Assembly (NCBI GenBank): GCA_016098155.1
Contig: JAAAJB010000441.1
Location: 1-30,498, forward strand
Source: Actinomortierella ambigua
Taxonomy: Eukaryota > Mortierellomycota > Mortierellomycetes > Mortierellales > Mortierellaceae
Reading direction: 5' to 3'
DNA length: 30,498 nt
Part shown: one piece after another, positions 1 to 11,196 of the stretch
Numbering within the stretch: position 1 is the first letter of the stretch
How the letters are laid out: each line of letters starts with the position of its first letter
Position numbers and translations under genes: made by a program
The notes under the pieces: model-generated
What the model was told of the DNA's origin: nothing
The model's input: the letters and a program-made list of their open reading frames with translations, nothing else
Databases searched by the model: none

Positions 1-51
1 CCCCAAAGCCGGTACAGTTCCCAAAGCCGGCCCAGCCCCCAAAGCCGGTGC
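1..51 (+). repeat. Short tandem repeat encoding PKAG
   Basis: Three near-identical copies of CCCAAAGCCGG separated by a few bases (about 2–12, 20–30, 38–48) encode PKAG-TV-PKAG-PA-PKAG in frame. It is a coding linker repeat that probably continues upstream of the window. Confidence 0.8.
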
Positions 52-619
52 TGCAGCTGCAGCCAAGAAGCTCCCCTTCGACCCCGCCAAAAAGTTTATC
101 GTCCAATTCACCCGCCCGATCAAAGCGCGCCACCGCGAATTTGACCTGCACCCCGGCCGCAGCCAAGACTTTTGTTGGGCCTATTCGCCCCAGCCCATCA
201 ACCCGTCCGAGGCCGGCGAGCCAGGCGCGCACCTGCAGCAGCACATGAGTGTGGGGTCGTTTGCACTCGACGTCGGCGCCAACCAACCCAAGCTCAAGGA
301 AGTCTTTGCAAAGCTGCTGCAAAAGGAAAAGGCCGAGGAGGACGCCCGCAAAAAAGTGGAGCAGCAGCAGAGGGAAAAGGAGCTACAGCGGGAGAAGGAG
401 AAGGCGCTCCTACGTGCATCCAAGCACGAGGGCAATGACGATGGCCTAGACGAGCCGGACCTCAACGGACACCACCACAACAACAATAAGCCAAAGACCT
501 CCTGGGCTTCGGCAAGCGTGTACAGGAAGCATGGCCAGCGTCCTGGCCTCGTCGAATCCTCGTCCCTCGCCATCCTCGCCACTGTCTTCCTGGCCAAGAT
601 CATTGCCGCTGTCTTGTAA
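1..619 (+). CDS. C-terminal part of a DOMON-like protein (5' end outside window)
   Basis: An open frame enters the window at base 2 and runs to TAA at 617–619, about 205 codons. It opens with three PKAG repeats (encoded by tandem CCCAAAGCCGG units) and a short AAAAKK linker. Next comes a segment with the pattern of the last strands of DOMON domains (haem- or sugar-binding extracellular domains): FTRP, then an aromatic WAYS motif, then H followed by VGSFALDV. A long Lys/Glu/Gln-rich helix (about 290–420) follows. The protein ends in a hydrophobic stretch (LAILATVFLAKIIAAVL) with nothing after it, which fits a tail anchor or a GPI-attachment signal, so the product is probably at a membrane or the cell surface. 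The DOMON assignment rests on spaced motifs only and could be wrong; reality of the frame is better supported than the family. The gene is convergent with SMC4, 130 bp away. Confidence 0.6.
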   Translation, partial: PKAGTVPKAGPAPKAGAAAAAKKLPFDPAKKFIVQFTRPIKARHREFDLHPGRSQDFCWAYSPQPINPSEAGEPGAHLQQHMSVGSFALDVGANQPKLKEVFAKLLQKEKAEEDARKKVEQQQREKELQREKEKALLRASKHEGNDDGLDEPDLNGHHHNNNKPKTSWASASVYRKHGQRPGLVESSSLAILATVFLAKIIAAVL

Positions 620-749
620 CATACCGCAGTGCGGCTCCGAGTGAACATTAAACAAACGAAAATCCAGACTGGGTGTTCAAATTAAGAGAAAAAAAAAGAA
701 TTTTGAAAAATATGCTCTAATTGGAATAGAAAAAAAAAGATATTTCACA
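620..749. other. Short convergent 3' intergenic spacer
   Basis: A 130-bp AT-rich gap between the two convergent stop codons, with several A-runs (about 688–699, 730–739) that suit poly(A) signals in either direction. No perfect AATAAA is seen. Confidence 0.6.
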
Positions 750-3700
750 CTATGCCAGTACAGGCAGCACGGCAGGGGAGGAGTCTTGGGTGTCCATTTC
801 TGGCGCTCTAGAGTCTCTTGAAGCGGCGACATCAGGCCTCTGCTGAGGGACACCACCGTTGACGTTGCTATGGGGCAGGGTCGTTGCCATCTCTACTTTC
901 GAGTCGGCAGAGTTTGGTTGGATGCACAAGACGCGAAGGGCGGATGGGTTGATGGTGATAGACTTTGTCTTGTTGTCCGTCTTGTAAATGCCGACCAACC
1001 GGTCCGCCAACTCAAACATGTTGTTACGGAGCGAGATGATGACAAACTGCGCGTTCCGGGTCCGCTCCTTGATGTAGTTGGCCACAATCGACACATTCCT
1101 AAAGTCCAGAGCGGCATCAATCTCGTCCATCACATACAACGGCGTCGGCTTGTAGTGGTGCAGCGCAAACACCAGCGCCAACGAACTCAGCGTCTTCTCG
1201 CCTCCCGACAGATTCGCAATGTTCTTCCAGCTCTTCTTGGGCGGCATCACACTAAACACAATTCCTTCCGAGAACGGATCCAGACTGTCCACCAGCTCCA
1301 GCTCTGCATTGCCGCCCATCGTAATCATCTGGTACATCTCCTTCAGTCGCTGCGAAATAATCAAGAACCCCGTCATAAACTGCTCCAGTCGCTTCTTGCG
1401 CAGCTCGTCAAACTGCTTCTTCGCCTCCTCCTTGAGTGCTGTGATGTCGTCCAGCTCCTTGGCCCGCGTCAAGTACTCCTCCTCGCGCCGTCGGTACTCG
1501 TCCAGCACACCCAGATTGGGTCGTGAGGCCGCCAGCCGCTGCTCGAGCTCTGAGATTTGTGCCTGCAGCTCCTGTACGTCAATCAACTCCAATTGGTCCT
1601 CGGGGATCTCGACCAGCTCCACCGGTGTCTGGCCTTCGCCGTACTCGACCTTGTGGATCGTCAGCTTCTTCAGTAGCTCCTTCCACTCCTTGACACGTCG
1701 CTCAAATTCCGCAATGTTTTGCTCCAAATCATCCACCTTGTTCTTCATCTCCGCCTCCTGCCTCCGGATCTCGTTGATCGCCTGTAGCTTTGCATCCAGT
1801 TCCTTCTTCATCTCTTCGATCTGGTCTCTCTTGTCCTCCATGAGCTATAAATTCCCCGTGAGAGAAGAAAAATATGCGTGCGCGAAAATGCTTAGTGAGA
1901 CTGTGTATACCTTTTGTGACCTGAATGCATACCAGTTACAGCCAGCGAGGGTGAGAGAAGGATACACAAAATGGTTTCACATACGTTCTTGATATCCTCG
2001 TGCTTCTTGCGGAGGGTGGCAACGATAGCGGCTTTCTCCTTCAAACTCTCCTCGAGCTCGGCCAGCTCGGTCGTGATGTTTTCCAGCTCCTTTTCGAGCC
2101 TGGCGGTGCTGGCCTGGAACTTGATGATATCCTTCTCGGCCTTGTTCTTTGCCACCCTCGTCTTGGTGATGCGATCACCTAGCGCCTCGATCTGTTCTCG
2201 CAAACCCTCGACCTTGGACTTTTGGGCACGAAGCCTGACACCACCTGCATCCAGGATCTTGTTCTGCAGCTCCTTGATCTTGGCCTCGATCCCAACCGTG
2301 TTGAGCTTGATCGCCTCCACCTCCTTGCGCAGCGACTCGGCCTTGTCGGCCAGGGCCTTGATCTTGGCGACCTCGCTCGGCTTGGGCTCCGCCTCGCGCT
2401 TCAGCTGCTCGACACGACGTACAGCGTCGTCCATCTGCTTCTTGATGGAATTGACCTCGACCTGCAGCATGGACTTGCGCATCTCCATCTTTGGGATATT
2501 GGTCCGCGTCGACTGCAGCTCGCGCTCCAACGACGTCTTCTCCTGCAAAAACATGCGCAACTCGGTCTCGGCTTGCTCCTGCTGCTCCGCCAGCCTTTGC
2601 ACCATCTCGGGCGTAAACTCATCCGCAACGGTGGAGCCCATGGCGCCACGCAGCACACGTGTACCACCACCCGTCATGGTACCCGACTTGTCGATCAGCT
2701 GGCCATCCAATGTGACCACACGCCAGCGCTGCTTGCCATACGCGATCCGGTTCGCATGTGTCAGATCCCTCGCCACCAACGTATCCTGCATGATCGAGTA
2801 AAATGCGGGCGCATACGCCGGATCCGACGGTCGGACCAGGTCAAACAACCGCGGCACGCCCTCCGGTGTCTGGATCGGCGACAGATCGCGCTTGGGCAGC
2901 TGGTCCAGTAAGATGAGTGACACACGCCCCAGATTCTGCTTGCGCACAAATTCGATGCACTGCTGACCGACCTCGACATTGTTCACCACAATGTTGTCCA
3001 GCGCCGGACAAGCCGTCGAGATGGCCACATCGTACATATCGTCGATCGTTCCCAGATTGCCCAGCCGACCCCGGATACCGGCAATCTTGCCCAGATCACG
3101 CTGGCGCATCAAATTCGACAGCACCGCACTTCTCGATTGCGACTTTTGCTGTGACGATCGTGCCTCGTCCGCCCTCTGCCGAGCCGTGGAGACTTTGCCC
3201 CGCACTGCCTGCTCCTCCGTCTCCTTGGCCTTGAGCTTGCGTTCCATGTCGGTTATCTGTTTTGTCGATCGCTCGATATTCGCCTGCAGCTCGACAATCT
3301 CCTTCTCCTTGTTCTTTTGTGACGTGCGCTGGGCATGCAGCGCCGCATCTGCATCCTCGTATGTGACCCGCAGCCGGTTGGCCTTGTCCTCCAGCAGGTC
3401 GTGCTCGGACTGGGCCATGTCGACCTCGCGTTGCTTGTCGATAATCTTTTCGGTCCATGGAACGAGCTGCCTTTGCTGCTCCTCGATCTGCTGTGAAAAC
3501 TCCTCCGTCTTGCCCTGGAGACTCAGTCGGATGTTCTCCAGCTCGTCCTCGGCTTCGACTAGTCCACTCTCCATGCGCTCCAGGTCGTTCTGAAACTTGA
3601 CCAAGTCTGTCTCGTGGTTCTTGACCCACGACTGGTTCTCAGACAGCGAGTGCTTGTCCTATTCAATGTACCCGATATTTTGGATAGCGGAGAAATGTAT

Positions 3701-5740
3701 AAAAAAAAGGAGAGAGGGAGGAGGAAAGGGTTGGATGGGATATGAGAAATTGTGACGAATGAAGGCGGTCCACAAGAGCTGGAAGAATAAAAAAATGAAC
3801 GAAACTCAATTCTCATGTTTAGGTCATGCTCTTCACTTTACCGCTTGCAACGACTTGCTTATTTTCTTCTCCTTGTTCTTCAAATGCTTCTTGTTTTCGG
3901 TCATCTGGACTTCTTCCCTGTCATACTTGGTAAGCTCCTTATTTGCCTCATTCGCGTCTCTACCGAGTTGCTATATCATGTCGAGTCAAAACAGAAAAAA
4001 ATACAGTCAATTCTCATGTCTATGCCTCTTCTTTTCCAGTCAAAGAAACCCCATGATGGTTTCAATAGAAACAAAAAATAGATGCCTCACCTCGTATTCG
4101 TTGACTCGATCAACATGGCCGTCCTCCAGGTTCTGAACCTCCGTCTTCAGCGTCTGATGCTTCCTGTCGTCCTCTTCCAGCTTGGCTCGGAGTTGCTCCT
4201 ATGGAAAGGCAAGAAAAACGAATCCGGGGGGATAGAACAATGAGTGGTTGCGTGCTTCTTCATCTCATAGCAGCTTTTTTTTACCCACAGCTTTGACAAG
4301 TTTTTTTCCTCCATACCATCGCCTTTGTATCACGTGTAATCTTCTGCTTGTTATCACTGATCTTGATCTGGTAAAGTGCCGACGACTTGACCGACAAAGT
4401 GTTTTCATCTCTCAAGTAGGCCTCTGCTTCCTTTTTCCTTTCCTATTACACATCAGATGGGGAGGTAAGGTAAGGTATGGGATAAATGAAAAAAGCAATT
4501 GTTTAGAACAACTCCTTTGAGCGGAGAAAATCAATGTCACTTCCCGCAAGTCCACAACTCATACCTCCAGGGCTTCCTTTTCCGCCTCGACAAACTTGAC
4601 TCGCCGTAACCGCTCGGCACGCTCCTCGTTGAGCTTATCTAGCTCGGAGGCCGACTTTTCGATAGACTCCTTGAAGGACGAGGTGCCAATGATGTCCTCG
4701 AGATATTCCAAGAGTCCCTCGTCATGTTCGGTCTGGGCTTTGGGCTTCATCTGAGAGATTGACTCGACCTCACCCTGCAAGATCAAGAAGCGCTTATGGT
4801 CGAGATCAATACCCCGTCCTTTGAGCAACGAGGTGACGGCGGTGTACGACGATGCAAAGTTGTTCACAAAGTACTTGCTCGTGTTGTTCTGATACGCCAC
4901 GCGCGAGACCACCAGGGCTGAGTTGGGTATGCGCTCAAATTGGTCGTTGTCGGTCTCATATTCCTCGTCGTCGTCCAGCGTCACTGGTCCTTGCTGTTGC
5001 TGTTGCTGTTGCTGCTTCTCCCCTTCGCTGACTGATCCTGCTTCTGCACCATCTTCCGATTTGCTTTCATTCTTGATCTCCGCGTCCGTGGTGCCCTCTT
5101 CACGCTTGTGCTGTCGTTCGCGTCGAGAAGGCAAGTCGATGATCTCGGAAAAATGAACCTCGACAGTACACGAGTCGACACTGCCAGCGCCAGCAGAATT
5201 GTGAATCAGCTCAGACAGTTTGCCTTGACGCATCTTGTTGGCACGGTAGCCAAAGACAAACAGGAGCGCGTCAATGACATTTGACTTGCCACTGCCGTTG
5301 GGGCCGACAACGGAGGTAAACGACTTGTGGAAGGGTCCAATCTCGCGACGTCCAGCATATGATTTGAAGTTTATCAAGACCATCTTCTCGATGACCAGTC
5401 GGGGCACGTTGGGGACCTCTTCCGGTTCTAGGAACGTTTCTTTCTTGATGGGCACCTGGGACGGCGAGGGTGGCCGCGGGCCGTCGGCCATTTCAGCCTC
5501 GTCAGCATTGGATACGATCGGTGCTGGTGAAGGGGGAGAGGAAGCAGAGGTCTTTACTGTCGTCTCGTCGGGAGTGTCATGGGGAGGGGGAGTGAAAGAC
5601 TGCTCGGGCAAAGGCATGGGCATGTCTGGGAGGGCATTGTGTTGATGGTCGTCTGGGATGGGGTCCTGTGGCACTGCCTCGACCTCAGGGGACTGGACTC
5701 TCGAAGAAGAGGGAGAGGGTGAGGAGGAGGAAGAGTCCAT
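750..5740 (-). CDS. SMC4: Structural maintenance of chromosomes protein 4 (condensin subunit)
   Basis: Six exons: 5740–4565, 4442–4317, 4198–4091, 3937–3842, 3658–1985, 1844–750, giving 1,424 residues, within the usual SMC4 range. All five introns are phase 0 with GT–AG ends (122, 118, 153, 183 and 140 nt). The product is an ATPase of the condensin complex that pairs with SMC2 and loops chromatin in mitosis. Visible in order: a Ser/Pro-rich disordered N-terminus (1–110), the SMC4-type LVIEKMVLINFKSY strand, Walker A GPNGSGKS (about 146–153), an acidic insertion with a run of nine Gln, a first coiled coil carrying the SMC-typical YLRDEN segment, a hinge (about 690–840), a second coiled coil, signature LSGGEKTLSSL (about 1272) and Walker B LYVMDEIDAALD (about 1296). 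The MPPKKSWKNIANLSGGEK context is specific to SMC4 rather than SMC1–3. The start is the first ATG of the exon that carries Walker A. Confidence 0.97.
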
Positions 5741-6275
5741 GAGGAAAGGGGTGTTTTGTAGCTGTGCTGCAGGTGATTACGGAGAGTAAGGAGAGTTGAG
5801 ATGAGAATGGTGCCAGGGGAGTGGAAGCGTATGTGCGGGATGTGTGATGAGTGGTGGCCAAGCAGAGCAGTGGCCAATCAGGGACACTTTTTGTTGATTC
5901 AAACACACTCACACACGAAATAAAAGAATATGAAGAACAAGAACGAGAAACCCAAAACAGTGAACAGTCACGAAGGGAAGGGGGGAAGTCCCTTCCACGT
6001 TTCTTCATTAACATGGTGAGGGCTATGCCCCCACTGCATTCATTCATTCTCTCTCTCCCACACACACACACACGCTTCTTTTTCTTTCTCTTTCTCTCTC
6101 TCATTACCATTCTCATTGACTCCACCGCCACTACCACAAACCACCGGTAGTCCCCTCCCCTCCCTTTCATACACACTTTATCCTCTCCCTCCCTCCCTCC
6201 CTCTACTTGCTCGCACTCCGCTCTTCACACACACACACACACACTCTTCTCCGCCTACCGCCAACCCCCCTCCCA
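5741..6275. promoter_or_regulatory. Divergent promoter region between SMC4 and the LMBD1 homologue
   Basis: 535 bp between two divergent start codons. It contains pyrimidine-rich stretches on the LMBD1 side and two CA dinucleotide runs (about 6059–6073 and 6226–6244). No convincing TATA box is visible. Regulation in both directions is inferred from layout only. Confidence 0.55.
6059..6244. repeat. Two (CA)n microsatellites and CT-rich tract
   Basis: CA runs at about 6059–6073 and 6226–6244 bracket CT-rich sequence with CCCT repeats (about 6183–6203), in the putative 5' leader of the LMBD1 homologue. Confidence 0.85.
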
Positions 6276-6812
6276 ATGCTGGAAGGCATGTTCCATATCA
6301 TCGGTGCTTGGGGCACCTTTGGTATCATGGTCACTGTACGTTGCAAGTATCCATGCCCTCCCTACCTTCCTCCTACTTTCCCTCGCTGTCCCTCTTTCTT
6401 CCCCTCCCCCTTCGTTTCTCACCAGTCTCTACTCTCTTCTCTCCATGATAGATATTGCTGGCGGTGTCCGTCTTCTTCACATACTACTATGCTGATCCAC
6501 GCGACAGAGAACTGTTTGCCATGTCAGTAACCATCCTGGCCCTCACTGTCTGCCTCAGCACCATCGCCCTCTTCCCTGTCGACATCTTTCTTGTCTCCAA
6601 GATCATGGACCCCTCCTCCGGCCTACGCCAGCCATGGGCCACCGACGATGCCATCGATCGCATGCAACTCGCTATTAAGATTGTCTACGCTGGTAAGTGG
6701 GAAAAAAAACATCAACAACAACAAAGAGCACCGCACAAAGAAACTCTAATTCTTTTCTTCTCACCAAGACCAGGGTAGGGTAGGGCACACGTACTCACCA
6801 TCGCATTGACCC

Positions 6813-6845
<33 letters not shown>

Positions 6846-9643
6846 TATCTAGTCGCATACAGCTTGATTGCCAGCTTCTGCTTCTTCTGGATCCCGTTGG
6901 CGTATTTTTACTTTGAAGAGCTGGATGAGACTCAGACAGTACGGCAGCGGTTCGTGGCGGCTCTCAAGTACACGTTCTTCTTCATCGCTGTCGCCTTGAT
7001 GCTGTTGCTTGTCGGCCTCTTCCTCAAGCCGACCGAGCATGATGACACAGATTTTGACTGGATTAAGCGCCTGTTGGAGAGCCTTGGTAAGTCCAACAGG
7101 GAGGTGGTAGGAGTGGGAGGGTGACAAGGCGGACTGTGAGTGCATGTCCATGTGCATGTGTTGGTGTTGATGTGCTCGAACCCTGGTGTGATCATGGGCA
7201 CGTCACCTGTGTCAGCAAAAGCCAAGAACCCTTTTTTTTTAAAACCATTTCCATCTCCCCAAACCTATTAGAGGGTACTGGCGCGCTGTTCTTTGTCGTT
7301 GGAGTTGTCGCCTTGTGCGGCATGGGCGTCCTCGTCTTTTACACGGTAAGCTGCAGCAAAGGGGAATCCTTCCTCTTGTTCCTATCCTTTGCCAACTCCT
7401 TTTTGTTTGTTTGTTTTTCTCTCTCTCAAAAGTTTGTTGGATGCATGCTGCAGGTCTGAACGTTCTTCTTTCTCGAGTGTGTCTTTCCAAATAAGGGATC
7501 GAAACACGGACCAGCTGGAATCCCACCAAACCAAACAACAACTTACCCGTTGAGCCTTTACTCTCCCCTCCTCTCGCCCTCTCTCTCTCTCTCCTTTGAT
7601 CCCAAAGGAGCCAAGAAACTCTTCCTTGGCACGATATTCTATTTTGCTAAACAGCCGTTGTTTCATGTCTTTCTTTGCTCCTCTCTGCTCTTCTTTGTAT
7701 CTCTCTTATACAATATAGGCTCCTGGGCTGTCGCTCTTGCCAATCTACCTACTGGCCGGCATGAAGTCCATCCCCATCAAAGTACACGAGACCCATGACC
7801 AACTAGCCAGGAATCGCGAACAGCAAAACACCATCCTGAACCGATATCCTCCCCTTTCTGGCGGCCCTAACAACAACGCCAATCAGAAAAACAGATCTCG
7901 CTATCAACACATGTCGGAACGCGATCGAAAGACGCTCGAGGAGCTTCAGCGGGAGGAGCTGGTTTTGGAGAACCGGTCCCGAATGGTCCAGGGTGTCCGA
8001 GATAGCTGGCTAAATCGATGCCGCTTTCTCATCCGTCCCTTTCAGGTCATCCTGGGTATCAGCGCCACTATCTTGACCGTCCTTCTGATCCTATCCATCT
8101 CTGTAACAGTGTAAGCAATGAGAGCAAGAAAGAAAGGAAGAAAGCAAGAAAAGGAGATTGAGGGTTAAGAGAGAACATATCGCTGATTACTCACTCATTC
8201 GTCTTCGGATCCACTTTTACAACTACAAAAACAATAGCTTGGGCAAGCTTGCAGGCGATGTCTGTGGAGCACCATGTGGCTACGTCTTATCACACCCAGA
8301 GATCTTCAATCCACTCAATATTCTCTTCCTCAAGCTATCACCCGTAAGTGGTGCTTGTGAGTCGTACTGTTGGCCGTTTCTCTGGATGGCCATGGGACAT
8401 GGTCCTTACTTTGGTCGCTTTGCAACTCATAATGTTCTCTCTCTCTCTCTCTAGTTCTTCCCGGTGGACTATATATTGATGGTGGTCATCATCTTGTACC
8501 TGTTCTGGGCAACGACCAAAGGCGTAATCTCGATCGGGATTCGGTTCCTTTGGGTGCACCTATACAAGTTCAAGCACGCCAACACCCAGCCACAGGGTCT
8601 GCTCGCTGCCACCATGCTCCTCTTGCTCAGCCTCGCTGCCCTCGGATATACCCTCACCATGTCTGTCGCGCCGGAGTATGCCATGTTTGGAAGTCAGAAA
8701 TATGTAAGGGCTCTATCTCTTTCATTATTAGATATCTCATTAGGACTGAAAACCACTTTGGAGGCTAACTGGAGATTCTCTTCCCAAAAAAAATTAATTC
8801 ACGTATTAGTGCAACCACACTGTCGTTGACCAACCCCGAAACTGCGCTGACTACCCACAGCTGATCATCCCCTGCCACATTGGAGCACCGACCGATCTCT
8901 GCACGCCAACCGTGACCTCGACCCTCCTCCTCAAGATGCTGATCGCCACCCCGGTGCTCGGTGTCACCTTCTTCTATCTCCAATCACTCTTCGTCATTGT
9001 CTTTGTTCTTGCCTTGCTCTTCAACCTCATCCAAGGCTTTCGTCATGGCTTTGGCGTCGACCCCATCGACGAAGACGATACTCTGAACTGGGAGGATGCC
9101 AGCGATGATATCCTTGAGCGGCAAGGCTTGCTCAGCCCTCTGGCGAGCACCGGAGCCAGGACGGGAACAGCTGCTGCCTTGGGTGGTCCATCCTCCACTT
9201 CCTCGGGATCAGGACTAGGGCTAGGGCTAGGAACAGGAACAGGGGAAATCGCCATGGGCGAAGATGGACGGCGGCGCGCCCATCGGCGAGGCTTGATCGT
9301 TCCCGGTGGGGCTCAGTATGGCGCTATCTCGTCGTCGTCGGCGTCGAGTCTCGGTAGCTTGGCTGGAACAGGAACCACTGGAGGACAGAGAGTGCCGTCG
9401 GCACGGACACCCTATGGCTCATCGGCTAATGTGTTGGCGTCGTCAGCTAGTCCCAGAACGGCCTCCCCGCAGTTTCTTGCAAGGAAAACAAGCGGTGGTG
9501 TCGGAGGAAGAGCAACAGCAGCAGCAGCTCCAGGAGGAGGAGGAGGAGGAGGAAGTGGTGGTGGCTCTGGATTCAGTGGAGGTGCACGTCGTGATTCTGC
9601 GACTAGCGGGCCACACATCGCCTCGTCCATTTCACCTAGATAG
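6276..9643 (+). CDS. LMBR1 domain-containing protein 1 (LMBD1/LMBRD1-like) polytopic membrane protein
   Basis: Eight exons: 6276–6335, 6452–6692, 6853–7086, 7272–7345, 7719–8110, 8238–8343, 8455–8703, 8861–9643; 712 residues with consistent phases. In animals LMBD1 is a lysosomal membrane protein needed for cobalamin export. Family hallmarks match in order: a membrane segment with LFPVDIFLVS, then FFWIPLAYFYFEELDE, LKYTFFFIAVALMLLLVGLF, an ALFFVVGVVALCG segment, a cytosolic loop with LARNREQQ and an ELVLENRSRMVQ helix, NPLNILFLKLSP followed by FFPVDYIL, GIRFLWVHLYKFK, QPQGLLAATMLLLL, and APEYAMFGSQKY. About nine membrane segments are visible. The C-terminal 200 residues are a Ser/Gly/Ala-rich tail with poly-Gly, absent from the 540-residue human protein. 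Start is MLEGMF at 6276; MFHII at 6288 is an alternative. Function in a fungus is inferred from the family only. Confidence 0.94.
6811..6847 (+). repeat. (CT)n tract in intron 2 of the LMBD1 homologue
   Basis: A long TC/CT dinucleotide run immediately precedes the TCTAG acceptor at 6849–6852 and acts as its polypyrimidine tract. A shorter (CT)n run at about 8437–8453 plays the same part for exon 7. Confidence 0.85.
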
Positions 9644-10050
9644 TCTTCGTTTGAACAACCAACCCTACCATCCAATTGTAAATATTCGAGTTTTTTTTTC
9701 TCAGCACCCATCGTCTTGGTAGGCAGCGACTATCATTTTATGATTATCTATTGTAGAAAAGAGTCTCTTTTCTCCACCATTCATGAAGGGTAGGACGGAC
9801 AGAGACCAGTGCATCTCATGCGTACGTGAATATTCATTACCCAAAGAAGGGAGAAACGAGAAGAATTTGCAGGCGCGAGCAGGTTGTCTAGGTTTTCTTG
9901 TGAGCGTTTTGATAAAGCGTCTTGATTCTTGGTTCTTGAGGCAGGATCAGAGGTGTGTTAATCAGACGAGCACTCTTCTCGTTTGAGCCAGAGGCAGAGT
10001 AAAGATGTCAGTAGAGGGACAGGATGCCAGGGTTAGGTCAAAGGAGTGTG
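9644..10050. other. Intergenic spacer, no gene seen
   Basis: Downstream of the LMBD1 homologue. It has TTGTAAATATTC followed by a T-run (9688–9698) that may lie near the poly(A) site. The short open frames here have no recognisable composition. The transposon-derived palindrome begins near the right edge. Confidence 0.55.
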
Positions 10051-10820
10051 GTACCACTACCACCGACAACAATTCCTTTGTCCCACCGGGGTGTCGGCTC
10101 GGTGCCCTCGTTTATATGCCTTTTACCTCTTGAGCTCCTAGAAGTTATACTTTTGGAGCTCACCAGTCCGGTGCCAGCCCAGGTGTCCTTTTCTACCGCG
10201 GTGCTTCCTCCTACCTCTAGGGTAGCTACCGTGACAGATCAAGACTCCGACGTGGTCATGGGGACTGCACAAAACACACCCTTTGGGTCCTCGAACGCCT
10301 TTCGCGAACCCCGAAGAGAATCGGACGAGCCCCTGACCTACTACCCCCCGGAACACCACTCTTCAGCGGCCAAGACAACCCCGGCCGCGATCTGACACTG
10401 GGTAGATGTAGTTGATACTTTGTGGGATTGTCCCCTTTCGATGACCTTTAGCGGCGAGGTCATCGAGAGGGGAGCAACCCCATAAAGTATCCACCACATC
10501 GACCCAATGTCGAATCGCGGCAGGCTTATGTTGACCACTGAACAGAGGTGTTCCTGGTGGTAACAGATCCGGGGGTTCGCGGAATGCGTACAAGGAGCCG
10601 AAGAGAGTGTTTTGGGCAGTGCCCACGGCTATATCGAACCCTTGATCGGCGACAGTAGCCACCCTTGGAGCAGGAAGAGGCACCGCGATAGAGGACGATG
10701 CTTGGGCTGTGGCCCAGATTGAGGGTGAGCTCCAAAGGTATAGATAACTTCTCGGAGCTTGAGCGGCAAAAGAAATAAAAGCCGATACAGTGGTTGCCGG
10801 TGGTAGTGGGGCCCGGACCT
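10050..10820. repeat. Long imperfect inverted repeat (palindrome) of gag-like sequence
   Basis: Left arm about 10,050–10,447, right arm 10,457–10,820, separated by a 9-nt loop (TTAGCGGCG). Next to the centre, GATGACCT (10,440–10,447) pairs with AGGTCATC (10,457–10,464). The inner 61 bp of each arm agree at roughly 84% by eye, and matches continue outward, for example GGAGCTCACC and AGAAGTTAT in both. Both arms encode related peptides read towards the centre: RVATV-DQ-D and GTAQNT-FGS-AFREP appear in each. Two diverged copies of one element therefore face each other. Confidence 0.8.
10058..10395 (+). pseudogene. Degenerate gag-like fragment, left arm
   Basis: An open frame from about 10,024 ends at a TGA at 10,393–10,395. 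It shares with the opposite-strand copy the peptide blocks PLPPTT, RVATVTDQ, GTAQNTPFGS, AFREP and a final PAAI, after which the partner continues but this copy stops. No LTR is attached on this side. Retroelement origin is inferred from the partner copy beside an LTR and primer-binding site. Confidence 0.5.
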
Positions 10821-10900
10821 GGAGGGGCTGGGGGCTCCACGAAGGAGTTCCTTCGGAAGTGATCAACGGAGCCGGAGTTGGGATCTTTGGGAAGGTCCAT
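10457..10900 (-). pseudogene. Retrotransposon gag-like N-terminal fragment, right arm
   Basis: On the minus strand, an ATG at 10,900 starts a 124-codon frame (MDLPKDPNSGSVDHF...). A second overlapping frame (10,866–10,363) carries the segments conserved with the left arm and continues through PLFSGQHKPAAIRHWVDVVDTLW. The two-frame structure suggests a frameshift. Position fits gag: it lies about 300 bp downstream of the LTR and primer-binding site on the same strand, with a pyrimidine-rich leader between. The coding sequence ends at the palindrome centre, so nothing of protease, reverse transcriptase or integrase is present. Gag identity is inferred from position; I do not recognise a specific family. 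Confidence 0.45.
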
Positions 10901-11196
10901 CGTTCAGAGAGGGAGTAGAAAGAAGGTCAAAGGAAGAAAAGTGGAGGTATGAAGAAAAAAAAAAGAGAGAGAAAAAGAGAAAAAGAGAAATAGAAATATT
11001 TGTGAGAGGATCCAAACAGGATGATAAAAGGGGCAAAAGAACGGTGTGAGAAGTATCACAAAGGGTTTGCTTGGCGAAGGAATAGCTCTGACGCTCGGAA
11101 ATATGGTGTGAGAAGTTTACAAAGGGTTTGTTTGGTGCAGAAATAGGTGTAGCATTGGAAAGGACGAGAACTCAAATAAAGGGGTGGAGCAAAACT
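10901..11196 (-). other. Leader between primer-binding site and gag-like frame, with tandem repeat
   Basis: Contains two copies, about 63 bp apart (about 11,043–11,074 and 11,106–11,136), of a 31–32-bp unit beginning GGTGTGAGAAGT and containing ACAAAGGGTTTG. A purine-rich stretch on the plus strand at about 10,920–11,000 is a CT-rich leader in the element's orientation. No gene seen. Confidence 0.55.

Noticed and set aside
870..2911. Long plus-strand open frames (218, 257, 276 and 229 codons) opposite SMC4
   Set aside because: They are antisense shadows of SMC4 coiled-coil and head exons, with Leu/Arg/Ser-rich compositions and no independent motifs.
9205..9245. Telomere-like GGGCTAGGGCTAGG motif
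   Set aside because: It is two or three units inside the Gly-rich coding tail of the LMBD1 homologue, encoding GLGLG, not an interstitial telomere array.
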